Source: Streptomyces sp. CB00316
GTDB lineage: Bacteria; Actinomycetota; Actinomycetes; Streptomycetales; Streptomycetaceae
Assembly: GCF_001905595.1 (NCBI RefSeq)
Contig: NZ_LIXI01000004.1
Location: forward strand, 496,001-560,000
Length of the DNA: 64,000 nt
Direction of reading: 5' to 3'
Shown here: piece after piece, positions 20,252 through 29,670 of the stretch
How positions within the stretch are numbered: position 1 is the stretch's first letter
How the letters are laid out: the number at the start of each line of letters is the position of its first letter
Program-made: the position numbers and the translations under genes
The notes under the pieces: model-generated
What the model saw: only the letters and a program-made list of their open reading frames with translations
The model's database searches: none
What the model was told of the DNA's origin: nothing

Positions 20252-20620
20252 GTGATCCAGCAGGAGTCGCGACTGCGCGTCGCCGACAACACGGGTGCGA
20301 AGGAAATTCTCACCATTCGTGTTCTCGGTGGCTCGGGTCGCCGCTACGCGGGTATCGGTGACGTCATCGTCGCCACCGTCAAGGACGCGATCCCCGGTGG
20401 CAACGTGAAGAAGGGTGACGTCGTCAAGGCCGTCATCGTTCGCACCGTCAAGGAGCGTCGTCGTCAGGATGGCTCGTACATCCGCTTCGACGAGAACGCC
20501 GCCGTCATTCTGAAGAACGACGGCGACCCCCGCGGCACCCGTATCTTCGGCCCGGTGGGCCGAGAGCTGCGCGAGAAGAAGTTCATGAAGATCATCTCGC
20601 TCGCGCCGGAGGTGCTGTAA
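20252..20620 (+). CDS. rplN: 50S ribosomal protein L14 (uL14)
   Basis: 122 aa from GTG 20252 with AGGAGA upstream. Forms intersubunit bridges with L19 near the factor-binding site. Signature [17 protein letters not shown] and [17 protein letters not shown]. First gene of the spc block. Confidence 0.98.
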   Translation: MIQQESRLRVADNTGAKEILTIRVLGGSGRRYAGIGDVIVATVKDAIPGGNVKKGDVVKAVIVRTVKERRRQDGSYIRFDENAAVILKNDGDPRGTRIFGPVGRELREKKFMKIISLAPEVL

Positions 20621-20622
20621 GC

Positions 20623-20946
20623 ATGAAGATCAAGAAGGGCGACCTGGTTCAGGTCATCACCGGTAAGGACAAGGGCAAGCAGGGCAAGGTCATCGTGGCC
20701 TACCCCGCTCAGGACCGCGTCCTCGTCGAGGGTGTCAACCGGGTCAAGAAGCACACCAAGGCCGGTCAGACGGCTCGCGGTTCGCAGACGGGTGGCATTG
20801 TCACCACCGAGGCCCCGATTCACGTCAGCAATGTTCAGCTGGTCGTGGAGAAGGACGGCAACAAGGTTGTCACCCGCGTCGGCTACCGCTTTGACGACGA
20901 GGGCAACAAGATCCGCGTTGCCAAGCGGACCGGTGAGGACATCTGA
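20623..20946 (+). CDS. rplX: 50S ribosomal protein L24 (uL24)
   Basis: 107 aa. Early 50S assembly protein with the KOW motif ([19 protein letters not shown]). Two bases after rplN; the stop overlaps the rplE start. Confidence 0.98.
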   Translation: MKIKKGDLVQVITGKDKGKQGKVIVAYPAQDRVLVEGVNRVKKHTKAGQTARGSQTGGIVTTEAPIHVSNVQLVVEKDGNKVVTRVGYRFDDEGNKIRVAKRTGEDI

Positions 20947-21503
20947 TGACTGCCACCACTGCGCCGCGTCTCAAGACGCGCTACCGCGAGGAAATCGCCG
21001 GCAAGCTGCGTGAGGAGTTCTCGTACGAGAACGTCATGCAGGTTCCCGGTCTGGTCAAGATCGTGGTCAACATGGGTGTGGGCGACGCCGCCCGCGACTC
21101 CAAGCTGATCGACGGTGCCGTCAAGGACCTCACCACGATCACCGGTCAGAAGCCGGCCGTCACCAAGGCCCGCAAGTCCATCGCGCAGTTCAAGCTGCGC
21201 GAGGGCCAGCCGATCGGCTGCCACGTCACCCTCCGTGGTGACCGGATGTGGGAGTTCCTGGACCGTACGCTGTCGCTCGCGCTGCCGCGTATCCGTGACT
21301 TCCGTGGCCTGTCGCCGAAGCAGTTCGACGGCCGTGGCAACTACACCTTCGGTCTCACGGAGCAGGTCATGTTCCACGAGATCGACCAGGACAAGATCGA
21401 CCGGGTCCGGGGCATGGACATCACCGTGGTCACCACGGCGACCAACGACGACGAGGGTCGTGCCCTCCTTCGTCACCTCGGCTTCCCGTTCAAGGAGAAC
21501 TGA
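20946..21503 (+). CDS. rplE: 50S ribosomal protein L5 (uL5)
   Basis: 185 aa. Binds 5S rRNA in the central protuberance and contacts P-site tRNA. Signature YRGLRDF-like segment [18 protein letters not shown]. Start overlaps the rplX stop (TGATG). Confidence 0.98.
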   Translation: MTATTAPRLKTRYREEIAGKLREEFSYENVMQVPGLVKIVVNMGVGDAARDSKLIDGAVKDLTTITGQKPAVTKARKSIAQFKLREGQPIGCHVTLRGDRMWEFLDRTLSLALPRIRDFRGLSPKQFDGRGNYTFGLTEQVMFHEIDQDKIDRVRGMDITVVTTATNDDEGRALLRHLGFPFKEN

Positions 21504-21505
21504 CC

Positions 21506-21691
21506 GTGGCGAAGAAGGCTCTGATCGCTAAGGCCGCCCGTAAGCCGAAGTTCGGCGTTCGCGGGTACACCCGCTGCCAGCGCTGCGGCCGGCCCCACTC
21601 CGTCTACCGCAAGTTCGGCCTGTGCCGCGTGTGCCTTCGTGAGATGGCTCACCGTGGCGAGCTGCCGGGCGTGACCAAGAGCTCCTGGTAA
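21506..21691 (+). CDS. rpsN: 30S ribosomal protein S14, zinc-binding type (uS14)
   Basis: 61 aa from a GTG two bases after rplE. This is the short zinc form (also called rpsZ): ligands Cys24, Cys27, Cys40 and Cys43 are all present. Many actinomycetes keep a second zinc-free copy under Zur control elsewhere; that copy is not in this window. Confidence 0.98.
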   Translation: MAKKALIAKAARKPKFGVRGYTRCQRCGRPHSVYRKFGLCRVCLREMAHRGELPGVTKSSW

Positions 21692-21749
21692 CTCTCCTCC
21701 GCCCTAGGGCGAAGGGAAGTTCTGGAGACTCTCGGTAAGCATCTGGGTC

Positions 21750-21800
21750 GGCAGGTGCCCCTCCTTTCATGCCGTAGGCTTGAAGGGTTGGGCGCCTGCC
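21750..21800 (+). promoter_or_regulatory. Long stem-loop in the rpsN-rpsH spacer
   Basis: The 224-base spacer 21692-21915 has no gene. GGCAGGTGCCC (21750-21760) pairs with GGGCGCCTGCC (21790-21800) with one G-U pair, and inside it CCTTTCA pairs with TGAAGGG around GCCGTAGGC. The octamer GCCGTAGG recurs at 21821. This looks like an internal operon leader; S8, encoded next, is the spc repressor in E. coli. Confidence 0.55.
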
Positions 21801-21915
21801 GCCCAAGACCGACTTACTACGCCGTAGGTCCCCGCACCGCACCCGTCCCGCCACTGAGTGGGGAGAGGGATGGCGCATACAGGAAACCCCGGCGAGAGAG
21901 GCCGAAGGCCAACTC

Positions 21916-22314
21916 ATGACCATGACTGATCCCATCGCAGACATGCTCACGCGTCTGCGTAACGCGAACTCGGCATATCACGACGATGTCTCGATGCCGC
22001 ACAGCAAGATCAAGTCGCACATCGCGGAGATCCTCCAGCAGGAGGGCTTCATCACCGGCTGGAAGGTCGAGGACGCCGAGGTCGGCAAGAACCTCGTCCT
22101 CGAGCTGAAGTTCGGCCCGAACCGCGAGCGCTCGATCGCCGGCATCAAGCGGATTTCGAAGCCGGGTCTGCGTGTATACGCAAAGTCCACCAACCTGCCG
22201 AAGGTCCTCGGCGGTCTGGGCGTGGCGATCATCTCCACGTCCCACGGCCTCCTGACCGGCCAGCAGGCAGGCAAGAAGGGCGTAGGTGGGGAAGTCCTCG
22301 CCTACGTCTGGTAG
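21916..22314 (+). CDS. rpsH: 30S ribosomal protein S8 (uS8)
   Basis: 132 aa. Central-domain 16S binder. Signature [16 protein letters not shown] and the C-terminal [25 protein letters not shown] 21916 has GGCC-rich rather than strong ribosome-site sequence; an in-frame ATG two codons later is an alternative. Confidence 0.98.
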   Translation: MTMTDPIADMLTRLRNANSAYHDDVSMPHSKIKSHIAEILQQEGFITGWKVEDAEVGKNLVLELKFGPNRERSIAGIKRISKPGLRVYAKSTNLPKVLGGLGVAIISTSHGLLTGQQAGKKGVGGEVLAYVW

Positions 22315-22335
22315 TCGGGAAAGGAAGGAAAGCTC

Positions 22336-22875
22336 ATGTCGCGAATCGGCAAGCTCCCCATCCAGGTTCCCGCCGGTGTGGACGTCACCATCGATGGCCG
22401 TACGGTCGCGGTGAAGGGCCCCAAGGGTTCCCTCTCGCACACCGTCGCCGCGCCGATCGAGGTCTCCAAGGGTGAGGACGGCGTGCTCAACGTCTCCCGC
22501 CCGAACGACGAGCGTCAGAACAAGGCCCTCCACGGCCTGTCCCGCACGCTGGTGGCGAACATGATCACCGGTGTGACCACGGGTTACAGCAAGGCGCTCG
22601 AGATCAGCGGTGTCGGTTACCGCGTCCAGGCGAAGGGCTCCAACCTGGAGTTCGCCCTGGGCTACAGCCACCCGATCCTCATCGAGGCTCCGGAAGGCAT
22701 CACCTTCAAGGTCGAGTCGCCCACGAAGCTCAGCGTCGAGGGCATCGACAAGCAGAAGGTCGGCGAGGTAGCCGCCAACATCCGCAAGCTGCGGAAGCCC
22801 GACCCGTACAAGGCCAAGGGCGTCAAGTACGCGGGCGAGGTCATCCGCCGCAAGGTCGGAAAGGCTGGTAAGTAG
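22336..22875 (+). CDS. rplF: 50S ribosomal protein L6 (uL6)
   Basis: 179 aa. Lies at the base of the L7/L12 stalk near the sarcin-ricin loop. Signature [15 protein letters not shown] and [28 protein letters not shown] preceded by GGAAAGGAAGGAAAG. Confidence 0.98.
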   Translation: MSRIGKLPIQVPAGVDVTIDGRTVAVKGPKGSLSHTVAAPIEVSKGEDGVLNVSRPNDERQNKALHGLSRTLVANMITGVTTGYSKALEISGVGYRVQAKGSNLEFALGYSHPILIEAPEGITFKVESPTKLSVEGIDKQKVGEVAANIRKLRKPDPYKAKGVKYAGEVIRRKVGKAGK

Positions 22876-22877
22876 CC

Positions 22878-23261
22878 ATGGCATACGGTGTGAAGATCGC
22901 CAAGGGCGACGCGTACAAGCGTGCCGCTCTCAAGCGCCGCCACATCCGCGTCCGCAAGCACATCTCCGGTTCGCCGGAGCGTCCCCGCTTGGTCGTGACG
23001 CGTTCCAACCGCCACATCGTGGCCCAGGTCATCGACGACATCGCGGGCCACACGCTCGCGTCGGCGTCGACCCTGGACACCTCGATCCGTGGTGGCGAGG
23101 GTGACAAGAGCGCTCAGGCCCAGCAGGTCGGCGCCCTGGTCGCCGAGCGCGCCAAGGCCGCAGGCGTCGAGGCCGTCGTGTTTGACCGCGGTGGTAACCA
23201 GTACGCCGGGCGGATTGCCGCTCTGGCTGACGCCGCCCGTGAAGCCGGGCTGAAGTTCTAA
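22878..23261 (+). CDS. rplR: 50S ribosomal protein L18 (uL18)
   Basis: 127 aa. 5S rRNA-binding protein with a basic N-terminus ([20 protein letters not shown]) and [26 protein letters not shown] at the end. Two bases after rplF. Confidence 0.98.
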   Translation: MAYGVKIAKGDAYKRAALKRRHIRVRKHISGSPERPRLVVTRSNRHIVAQVIDDIAGHTLASASTLDTSIRGGEGDKSAQAQQVGALVAERAKAAGVEAVVFDRGGNQYAGRIAALADAAREAGLKF

Positions 23262-23308
23262 GCCCCGGTTCCTACGCACAGCGGACGTAACAGAGAGAGG
23301 TAAATCCA

Positions 23309-23914
23309 ATGGCTGGACCCCAGCGCCGCGGAAGCGGTGCCGGTGGCGGCGAGCGGCGGGACCGGAAGGGCCGTGACGGTGGCGCCAGCGCCGCCGAGAA
23401 GACCGCGTACGTCGAGCGCGTCGTCGCGATCAACCGCGTCGCCAAGGTTGTGAAGGGTGGTCGTCGCTTCAGCTTCACCGCGCTGGTCGTGGTGGGCGAT
23501 GGTGACGGCACCGTCGGTGTCGGATACGGCAAGGCCAAGGAAGTTCCCGCGGCCATCGCCAAGGGTGTCGAAGAGGCCAAGAAGAACTTCTTCAAGGTCC
23601 CCCGCATCCAGGGCACCATCCCTCACCCGATCACGGGCGAGAAGGCTGCGGGCGTCGTCCTGCTCAAGCCGGCATCCCCCGGTACCGGTGTTATCGCCGG
23701 TGGCCCGGTGCGTGCCGTGCTCGAGTGCGCCGGCGTTCACGACATCCTGTCGAAGTCGCTTGGCTCGTCCAACGCGATCAACATCGTGCATGCGACCGTG
23801 GCGGCCCTCCAGGGCCTGCAGCGTCCCGAGGAGATCGCGGCTCGCCGTGGTCTGCCCCTCGAGGACGTCGCCCCCGCGGCTCTGCTGCGTGCACGTGCGG
23901 GAGCGGGTGCGTAA
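23309..23914 (+). CDS. rpsE: 30S ribosomal protein S5 (uS5)
   Basis: 201 aa. Decoding-fidelity protein and part of the mRNA entry channel. The N-terminal 35 residues are a Gly/Arg-rich extension ([18 protein letters not shown]) before the double-stranded-RNA-binding domain. GERxxFRA-type core and [16 protein letters not shown] are visible. Overlaps rpmD (TAATG). Site of spectinomycin-resistance changes in other bacteria. Confidence 0.98.
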   Translation: MAGPQRRGSGAGGGERRDRKGRDGGASAAEKTAYVERVVAINRVAKVVKGGRRFSFTALVVVGDGDGTVGVGYGKAKEVPAAIAKGVEEAKKNFFKVPRIQGTIPHPITGEKAAGVVLLKPASPGTGVIAGGPVRAVLECAGVHDILSKSLGSSNAINIVHATVAALQGLQRPEEIAARRGLPLEDVAPAALLRARAGAGA

Positions 23915-24096
23915 TGGCTCGCCTCAAGATCACGCAGACGAAGTCGTACATCGGCAGCAAGCAGAACCACCGCGACACCCTGCGTTCGCTCGGGCTCAAG
24001 CGCCTGAACGACTCGGTTGTCAAGGAGGACCGCCCCGAGTTCCGCGGAATGGCCAACACCGTCCGCCACCTCGTGACGGTTGAGGAGGTTGACTGA
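23914..24096 (+). CDS. rpmD: 50S ribosomal protein L30 (uL30)
   Basis: 60 aa from ATG 23914, which overlaps the rpsE stop by one base. Signature [25 protein letters not shown]. Confidence 0.97.
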   Translation: MARLKITQTKSYIGSKQNHRDTLRSLGLKRLNDSVVKEDRPEFRGMANTVRHLVTVEEVD

Positions 24097-24097
24097 C

Positions 24098-24553
24098 ATG
24101 GCGGAGAACAGCCCGCTGAAGGCCCACAACCTCCGGCCTGCCCCGGGCGCCAAGACCGCCAAGACCCGTGTGGGTCGTGGTGAGGCGTCCAAGGGTAAGA
24201 CCGCAGGCCGTGGTACCAAGGGTACGAAGGCTCGTTACCAGGTTCCGGAGCGCTTCGAGGGTGGCCAGATGCCCCTCCACATGCGTCTCCCGAAGCTCAA
24301 GGGCTTCAAGAACCCGTTCCGCACGGAGTACCAGGTCGTGAACCTGGACAAGCTCGCGACGCTCTACCCCGAGGGTGGAGAGGTCACGGTGGCCGACCTG
24401 GTCGCCAAGGGCGCTGTGCGCAACAACCACCTCGTCAAGGTCCTCGGACAGGGCGAGATCTCCGTGGCGCTGCAGGTTTCGGTTGACGCCGTCTCCGGCT
24501 CCGCCAAGGAGAAGATCACCGCCGCCGGCGGTACGGTCACCGAGCTCGTCTGA
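24098..24553 (+). CDS. rplO: 50S ribosomal protein L15 (uL15)
   Basis: 151 aa. Late-assembly 50S protein with the basic Gly-rich N-terminus ([17 protein letters not shown]). ATG 24098 is chosen over an upstream in-frame start because [17 protein letters not shown] is the usual N-terminus and GAGGAGG lies ahead. Last gene before a strong terminator. Confidence 0.97.
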   Translation: MAENSPLKAHNLRPAPGAKTAKTRVGRGEASKGKTAGRGTKGTKARYQVPERFEGGQMPLHMRLPKLKGFKNPFRTEYQVVNLDKLATLYPEGGEVTVADLVAKGAVRNNHLVKVLGQGEISVALQVSVDAVSGSAKEKITAAGGTVTELV

Positions 24554-24571
24554 GCCGCGGGACAGAACTGG

Positions 24572-24609
24572 GCCTGGCCGGCCGCCTCTTCGGAGGTGGT
24601 CGGCCAGGC
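24572..24609 (+). terminator. Terminator after rplO
   Basis: GCCTGGCCG (24572-24580) pairs with CGGCCAGGC (24601-24609), and the intervening GCCGCCTC/GGAGGTGGT extends the stem with two G-U pairs. TTCTTCTTGTTT follows, a good U-tract for this genome. It separates the spc block from secY. Confidence 0.9.
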
Positions 24610-24933
24610 TTCTTCTTGTTTGTGGCGCTGTACGGGAACCGTAAAGGCTCGGGAAAGGTTGAACGGGTGTCCACCGCACCGGCGGTGGGGGAGCCGAGGG
24701 GCTTTCACGTCCCAAATGGTGTGGCTTGGCCGGTCTTTCACGGCGTGGGCCGGGGAGCGGGCGTTGCACCGGTGTGCAGTGCGTGTTTCCTGCTCAGTCC
24801 CGGGCCGGGTAGGGTGGCGCCGTTAATCTTTTGTGGCCTCCTTACGATGTAGGGCTGCCCTGTATCCGAACCCATCCAGACCCATCCAGACCCGTCGCCT
24901 CTGACGCATAGCGCGGGGGTCGCAGGAGGCACC
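24610..24933 (+). other. secY upstream region
   Basis: A 324-base stretch with no supported gene. It holds the secY promoter (24787-24815) and, within the leader, two tandem copies of CCCATCCAGA (24871-24890). Nothing else is recognised. Confidence 0.6.
24787..24815 (+). promoter_or_regulatory. secY promoter
   Basis: TTCCTG (24787-24792), a 17-base spacer and TAGGGT (24810-24815) fit an HrdB-type promoter. It follows the rplO terminator, so secY-adk can be transcribed independently of the spc block. Confidence 0.6.
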
Positions 24934-26247
24934 GTGTTCACCGCGTTCGCCCGAGCGTTCAAGACGCCCGACCTGCGCAAGAAGCTGCTCTTCACGCTCG
25001 GCATCATCGTGATCTACCGGCTCGGGGCCCATGTCCCGGCACCCGGAGTCGACTACGCGAAGGTGCAGCAGTGCATCGACCAGTCCGATTCGGGTGGTCT
25101 GCTCGGTCTGATGCAGATGTTCAGCGGTGGCGCCCTGCTGCAGATCACCATCTTCGCGCTCGGCATCATGCCGTACATCACGGCCAGCATCATTCTCCAG
25201 CTGCTGACCGTGGTGATCCCGCGGCTGGAAGCCCTGAAGAAGGAGGGGCAGTCCGGCACGGCCAAGATCACGCAGTACACGCGTTATCTGACCGTCGCGC
25301 TCGCCATCCTCCAGGGCACCGGCCTCGTCGCCACCGCCCGGAGCGGGGCGCTGTTCCAGAACTGCACCGTGGGTGACCAGATCGTCGCCGACAAGTCGAT
25401 CTTCACGACCCTGGTGATGGTCATCACCATGACCGCCGGTACGGCCGCCGTCATGTGGCTCGGCGAGCTCATCACCGACAAGGGCATCGGCAACGGCATG
25501 TCGATCCTCATGTTCATCTCGATCGCAGCCACGTTCCCCGGCGCCCTGTGGGCCATCAAGGAGAGCGGCAAGCTGGCCGACGGCTGGATCGAGTTCGGCA
25601 CGGTCATCCTCATCGGCTTCGTGATGGTCGCCCTCGTCGTCTTCGTCGAGCAGGCGCAGCGCCGCATCCCGGTGCAGTACGCGAAGCGCATGATCGGACG
25701 CCGTTCCTACGGCGGTACGTCCACGTACATCCCGCTCAAGGTGAACCAGGCGGGTGTGATTCCCGTCATCTTCGCCTCCTCGCTGCTCTTCATCCCGTCC
25801 CTGATCGTCCAGTTCTCCGGATCCACCGCAGGCTGGGCCACCTGGATCCAGGACCACTTCGTGACGGGTGACCACCCGTACTACATCGCGGTGTACTTCG
25901 TACTCATCGTGTTCTTCGCCTTCTTCTACGTCGCCATTTCGTTCAACCCCGACGAAGTCGCCGACAACATGAAGAAGTATGGTGGCTTCATCCCGGGCAT
26001 CCGGGCAGGTCGACCTACTGCCGAGTACCTGAGCTACGTGCTCAACAGGATCACTTGGCCGGGCTCGCTGTACCTGGGCCTGATCGCTCTTGTGCCGACG
26101 ATGGCGTTGGCAGGCTTCGGCGGTGCGAACCAGAACTTCCCCTTCGGCGGGACGAGCATCCTCATCATCGTGGGTGTGGGTCTGGAAACCGTGAAGCAGA
26201 TCGAGAGTCAGCTCCAGCAGCGCAATTACGAAGGGTTCCTCCGCTGA
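24934..26247 (+). CDS. secY: Preprotein translocase subunit SecY
   Basis: 437 aa from GTG 24934 with GCAGGAGG upstream. Channel-forming subunit of SecYEG with about ten membrane helices; DLRKKLLFTLGIIVIYRLG opens helix 1, and the cytoplasmic loops include QAQRRIPVQYAKR, a SecA/ribosome contact. The stop overlaps the adk start by one base. Confidence 0.98.
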   Translation: MFTAFARAFKTPDLRKKLLFTLGIIVIYRLGAHVPAPGVDYAKVQQCIDQSDSGGLLGLMQMFSGGALLQITIFALGIMPYITASIILQLLTVVIPRLEALKKEGQSGTAKITQYTRYLTVALAILQGTGLVATARSGALFQNCTVGDQIVADKSIFTTLVMVITMTAGTAAVMWLGELITDKGIGNGMSILMFISIAATFPGALWAIKESGKLADGWIEFGTVILIGFVMVALVVFVEQAQRRIPVQYAKRMIGRRSYGGTSTYIPLKVNQAGVIPVIFASSLLFIPSLIVQFSGSTAGWATWIQDHFVTGDHPYYIAVYFVLIVFFAFFYVAISFNPDEVADNMKKYGGFIPGIRAGRPTAEYLSYVLNRITWPGSLYLGLIALVPTMALAGFGGANQNFPFGGTSILIIVGVGLETVKQIESQLQQRNYEGFLR

Positions 26248-26906
26248 TGCGAATCGTCCTCGTCGGGCCTCCGGGTGCCGGCAAGGGAACGCAGGCTGCG
26301 TACCTTGCCGAGAACCTGTCGATTCCGCACATCTCCACGGGTGATCTCTTCCGCGCCAACATGAGCCAGGGCACCGACCTTGGCAAGCAGGCCCGCGCCT
26401 ACATCGACGCGGGACAGCTGGTGCCGGACGAAGTCACCATCGGGATGGCCAAGGACCGCATGGCCCAGTCGGACGCCGTGAGCGGCTTCCTGCTGGACGG
26501 CTTCCCGCGGAACGTGGGCCAGGCCGAAGCCCTTGACGTGATGCTCAAGGACGAGGGCGTGAAGCTGGACGCGGTTCTCGATCTCGAGGTCCCCGAGGAC
26601 GAGGTCGTGAAGCGGATCGCGGGTCGCCGTGTCTGCCGCAGGGACAGTGCGCACGTGTTCCACCTCTCGTACAGCCCGCCGACGGCCGAGGGCGTCTGCG
26701 ACGTCTGCGGCGGCGAGCTGTACCAGCGGCACGACGACAGCGAAGAGACGGTCCGTACCCGGCTTGAGGTCTACCACACGCAGACCGAGCCGATCATCGA
26801 CTACTACCGGGCCCAGGGCCTGGTGGTGACCATCTCGGCGCTCGGCGAGGTCGCGGACGTGACCGCGCGTGCCATGGAGGCGCTGAAGCAGTCCGACGAG
26901 GGCTGA
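26247..26906 (+). CDS. adk: Adenylate kinase
   Basis: 219 aa. Interconverts ATP + AMP and 2 ADP. P-loop GPPGAGKGT at residues 7-15, AMP-binding DGFPRN, and a long LID. The LID keeps CxxD...CDVC (CRRDSAHVF, CDVCGG), a partly degenerate version of the four-ligand zinc knot, with Asp in the second place. ATG overlaps the secY stop. Confidence 0.98.
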   Translation: MRIVLVGPPGAGKGTQAAYLAENLSIPHISTGDLFRANMSQGTDLGKQARAYIDAGQLVPDEVTIGMAKDRMAQSDAVSGFLLDGFPRNVGQAEALDVMLKDEGVKLDAVLDLEVPEDEVVKRIAGRRVCRRDSAHVFHLSYSPPTAEGVCDVCGGELYQRHDDSEETVRTRLEVYHTQTEPIIDYYRAQGLVVTISALGEVADVTARAMEALKQSDEG

Positions 26907-26930
26907 GCCCCACCCCGTACCACCGCTGTG

Positions 26931-26968
26931 CAGTCGGCCGCGGCGCCCCAGGGCGCCGCGGCCGACTG
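26931..26968 (+). terminator. Terminator after adk
   Basis: Perfect 17-bp stem (CAGTCGGCCGCGGCGCC, 26931-26947, with its complement at 26952-26968) around CCAG, followed by TTTG. Ends the secY-adk unit. Confidence 0.9.
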
Positions 26969-27043
26969 TTTGCGCCCGTATCGTTGAGGGGACCGCAGCG
27001 GGCCCGTCACCCGTCACCCGTAGATGCAGAGAGGCGCCGACCA

Positions 27044-27880
27044 ATGGTGCAGATCAAGACCCCCGAGCAGATCGCGAAGATGCGCGAGGCGGGGCTGGTG
27101 GTCGCTGCCATTCACGCGGCCACCCGTGAGGCGGCCGTACCCGGCGCCACCACGAAGGACCTGGACCAGGTCGCCCGCAAGGTGATCGCCGACCACGGGG
27201 CGAAGTCGAACTTCCTCGGGTACGGCGGGTTCCCCGCGACCATCTGCACCTCGGTCAACGAGGTCGTCGTCCACGGCATCCCGGACGAGAAGACGGTCCT
27301 CAAGGACGGCGACATCATCTCGATCGACGCCGGCGCCATCGTGGACGGCTGGCACGGCGACGCCGCGTACACCGCCTTCGTGGGCACCGGTCACTCTCCG
27401 GAGCTGGTCGAGCTGTCCCGGGTGACGGAGGAGTCGATGTGGGCCGGGATCGCCGCGATGAAGGTGAACAACCGCCTCGTCGACATCTCCAAGGCGATCG
27501 AGTCCTACATCCGCCGCCAGCCCCGCCCGGCCACCGGCAAGTACGGGATCATCGAGGACTTCGGCGGCCACGGCATCGGCACCGAGATGCACATGGACCC
27601 GCACCTGCTGAACTACGTCTCCCGTAAGCGCGGCAAGGGCATCAAGCTGGTCCCGGGCGTCTGCCTGGCGATCGAGCCCATGGTCTCGCTCGGCACGGCC
27701 CGTACGGAGACCCTCGCCGACGACTGGACGGTCATCACGACGGACGGCACCTGGTCCTCGCACTGGGAGCACTCCATCGCCCTGACGGAGCAGGGGCCGC
27801 TGGTCCTGACCGCTCCGGACTGCGGCAGGGCGAAGCTCGCGGAGTACGGGATCGAAGCGGCACCGGACCCCCTGGCCTGA
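27044..27880 (+). CDS. map: Methionine aminopeptidase, type I
   Basis: 278 aa from ATG 27044 with GAGAGG upstream. Removes the N-terminal Met from nascent proteins. The five metal ligands can be seen: two Asp in SIDAGAIVDGWHGDAAYT, His in GHGIGTEMH, and Glu in AIEPMV and HWEHSIAL. No N-terminal zinc-finger extension. Clustering with secY-adk-infA is standard. Confidence 0.97.
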   Translation: MVQIKTPEQIAKMREAGLVVAAIHAATREAAVPGATTKDLDQVARKVIADHGAKSNFLGYGGFPATICTSVNEVVVHGIPDEKTVLKDGDIISIDAGAIVDGWHGDAAYTAFVGTGHSPELVELSRVTEESMWAGIAAMKVNNRLVDISKAIESYIRRQPRPATGKYGIIEDFGGHGIGTEMHMDPHLLNYVSRKRGKGIKLVPGVCLAIEPMVSLGTARTETLADDWTVITTDGTWSSHWEHSIALTEQGPLVLTAPDCGRAKLAEYGIEAAPDPLA

Positions 27881-27959
27881 CGCACGGCGCCGGGCCTCCC
27901 GCCCGATGCAACCCCTCCGGCAGGTCTAAGGATCACCGGCAGTGGGCAAACTTGACGGA

Positions 27960-27989
27960 TTCGTCTTTTGGAGTCCGCTGACGTAGACT
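27960..27989 (+). promoter_or_regulatory. Possible infA promoter
   Basis: TTCGTC (27960-27965), an 18-base spacer and TAGACT (27984-27989) in the 198-base map-infA spacer. The -10 box is good and the -35 box is weak. Confidence 0.4.
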
Positions 27990-28078
27990 AACTCGTCGGC
28001 TCTGGTGCATCCGTGTGTCCGCACGTAAGGCATGGGATCGCGAGAGCCGATCAAGGTAGCCGATTCGAAAGGCGAAGC

Positions 28079-28300
28079 GTGGCCAAGAAGCAAGGTGCCA
28101 TCGAGATTGAGGGCACCGTGATCGAGTCCCTCCCGAACGCAATGTTCAAGGTGGAGCTCCAGAACGGTCACAAGGTCCTGGCGCACATCAGCGGCAAGAT
28201 GCGGATGCACTACATTCGCATCCTCCCGGATGACCGGGTCGTGGTGGAGCTCTCTCCGTACGACCTGACACGTGGCCGGATCGTCTACCGCTACAAGTAG
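28079..28300 (+). CDS. infA: Translation initiation factor IF-1
   Basis: 73 aa from GTG 28079. OB-fold protein that occupies the ribosomal A site during initiation. Nearly invariant sequence ([36 protein letters not shown]). Preceded by AAAGGCGAAGC; 60 bases before rpmJ. Confidence 0.98.
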   Translation: MAKKQGAIEIEGTVIESLPNAMFKVELQNGHKVLAHISGKMRMHYIRILPDDRVVVELSPYDLTRGRIVYRYK

Positions 28301-28360
28301 ATCTTGCCCGCACCCCGTTTCGGCGCGGTGATGGCACTGACCCGGAGAACCTGACATCCC

Positions 28361-28474
28361 ATGAAGGTCAAGCCGAGCGTCAAGAAGATCTGCGACAAGT
28401 GCAAGGTGATCCGCCGTCACGGTCGGGTCATGGTCATCTGCGACAACCTGCGCCACAAGCAGCGCCAGGGCTGA
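28361..28474 (+). CDS. rpmJ: 50S ribosomal protein L36 (bL36), zinc form
   Basis: 37 aa: begins [20 protein letters not shown] and ends [11 protein letters not shown]. Zinc-ribbon ligands Cys11, Cys14, Cys27 and His32 are present, so this is the zinc-containing paralogue rather than the Zur-controlled zinc-free one. Confidence 0.97.
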   Translation: MKVKPSVKKICDKCKVIRRHGRVMVICDNLRHKQRQG

Positions 28475-28563
28475 CGCACGACCGCCTGCATCTCGCAGTT
28501 CTTCGCGCGACGCACGTAAGCACGTACATACGCAGAGCCCGTCCAAGCCACGGCTGACGACAC

Positions 28564-28632
28564 CTCCGGCGGGGGCCGGAGACCCGGACGTACCACCCTT
28601 CCCAGCGAGGGGTCGGCGGTCGGGAGTGGTAC
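28564..28632 (+). promoter_or_regulatory. Hairpins in the rpmJ-rpsM spacer
   Basis: CTCCGGC-GGGG-GCCGGAG (28564-28581) is a perfect 7-bp stem; GTACCAC (28590-28596) pairs with GTGGTAC (28626-28632) around an inner CCC/GGG helix. They lie 38-106 bases before rpsM. The E. coli alpha leader at this place binds S4, but rpsD is not in this cluster. Confidence 0.5.
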
Positions 28633-28669
28633 TGCGGAAGACCCCCGACATAACAACTGGAGCCATTGA

Positions 28670-29050
28670 ATGGCACGCGTTTCAGGTGTTGACATCCCGC
28701 GCGAAAAGCGCGTGGAGGTTGCCCTCACCTACGTCTTCGGTATCGGGCGCACCCGGTCCAAGGAGATCCTCGCCAGCACCGGCGTGAACCCCAACAGCCG
28801 CGTTCGTGACCTGGCCGAAGAGGACCTGGTCAAGATCCGCGAGTACGTGGACGCCAACCTCCGCACCGAAGGTGACCTCCGCCGTGAGGTCCAGGGCGAC
28901 ATCCGCCGCAAGATCGAGATCGGCTGCTACCAGGGCATTCGTCACCGCCGTGGTCTGCCGGTGCACGGTCAGCGCACCAGCACGAACGCGCGTACCCGCA
29001 AGGGCCCGCGTCGCGCCATCGCCGGTAAGAAGAAGCCGGGCAAGAAGTAG
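28670..29050 (+). CDS. rpsM: 30S ribosomal protein S13 (uS13)
   Basis: 126 aa. Head protein bridging to the 50S subunit (bridges B1a/B1b). Signature [20 protein letters not shown] and [22 protein letters not shown] with GGAG upstream. Confidence 0.98.
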   Translation: MARVSGVDIPREKRVEVALTYVFGIGRTRSKEILASTGVNPNSRVRDLAEEDLVKIREYVDANLRTEGDLRREVQGDIRRKIEIGCYQGIRHRRGLPVHGQRTSTNARTRKGPRRAIAGKKKPGKK

Positions 29051-29152
29051 TCCTCAGCGGACGCACTGCGTCATCCGGTTCCGGAGCGTCGCAGCAACCA
29101 GCGGTCTTCGCTGTAGGACCGATCACCTCCCCTCTCCATCTGGAGTCAAGAC

Positions 29153-29557
29153 ATGCCCCCCAAGGGTCGTCAGGGCGCAGCCAAGAAGGTGCGTCGCAAG
29201 GAAAAGAAGAACGTCGCTCATGGCCACGCGCACATCAAGAGCACGTTCAACAACACCATCGTCTCGATCACGGATCCCTCGGGCAACGTGATCTCCTGGG
29301 CCTCCGCCGGCCACGTCGGCTTCAAGGGCTCGCGCAAGTCCACTCCCTTCGCCGCGCAGATGGCCGCCGAGTCGGCCGCCCGCCGCGCGCAGGAGCACGG
29401 CATGCGCAAGGTCGACGTCTTCGTCAAGGGTCCCGGCTCCGGCCGTGAGACCGCGATCCGCTCCCTCCAGGCCACCGGCCTCGAGGTCGGTTCGATCCAG
29501 GACGTCACCCCGACGCCGCACAACGGCTGCCGTCCGCCGAAGCGTCGCCGCGTCTGA
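29153..29557 (+). CDS. rpsK: 30S ribosomal protein S11 (uS11)
   Basis: 134 aa. Platform protein lining the E site and mRNA exit. Signature [20 protein letters not shown] and [21 protein letters not shown] with GGAG upstream. rpsD, which sits between rpsK and rpoA in enterobacteria, is absent here, as expected for this lineage. Confidence 0.98.
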   Translation: MPPKGRQGAAKKVRRKEKKNVAHGHAHIKSTFNNTIVSITDPSGNVISWASAGHVGFKGSRKSTPFAAQMAAESAARRAQEHGMRKVDVFVKGPGSGRETAIRSLQATGLEVGSIQDVTPTPHNGCRPPKRRRV

Positions 29558-29601
29558 TCCGTCGCGGCCGGTGACGGCCGTGCGTCAGTAGCGTCCGGGT
29601 C

Positions 29602-29635
29602 CGGGCGGTACGCCTCATTCGGGGCGTACCGCCCG
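29602..29635 (+). terminator. Hairpin between rpsK and rpoA
   Basis: GGGCGGTACGCC (29603-29614) and GGCGTACCGCCC (29623-29634) form a perfect stem extended by one further C-G pair, followed by TACCCTTGTTGC. Placed within the operon, it may act as a partial terminator or attenuator, so that rpoA-rplQ depend partly on their own promoter. Confidence 0.65.
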
Positions 29636-29640
29636 TACCC

Positions 29641-29670
29641 TTGTTGCATCTGTCGGGCATCAAATAGTGG
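29641..29670 (+). promoter_or_regulatory. Possible rpoA promoter
   Basis: TTGTTG (29641-29646), an 18-base spacer and TAGTGG (29665-29670), 26 bases before the rpoA ATG and directly after the hairpin. The -10 lacks the final T. Confidence 0.35.

Noticed and set aside
28361..28474. Zur-controlled zinc-free L36 paralogue
   Set aside because: The protein keeps all zinc ligands (Cys11, Cys14, Cys27, His32) and sits in the housekeeping cluster.
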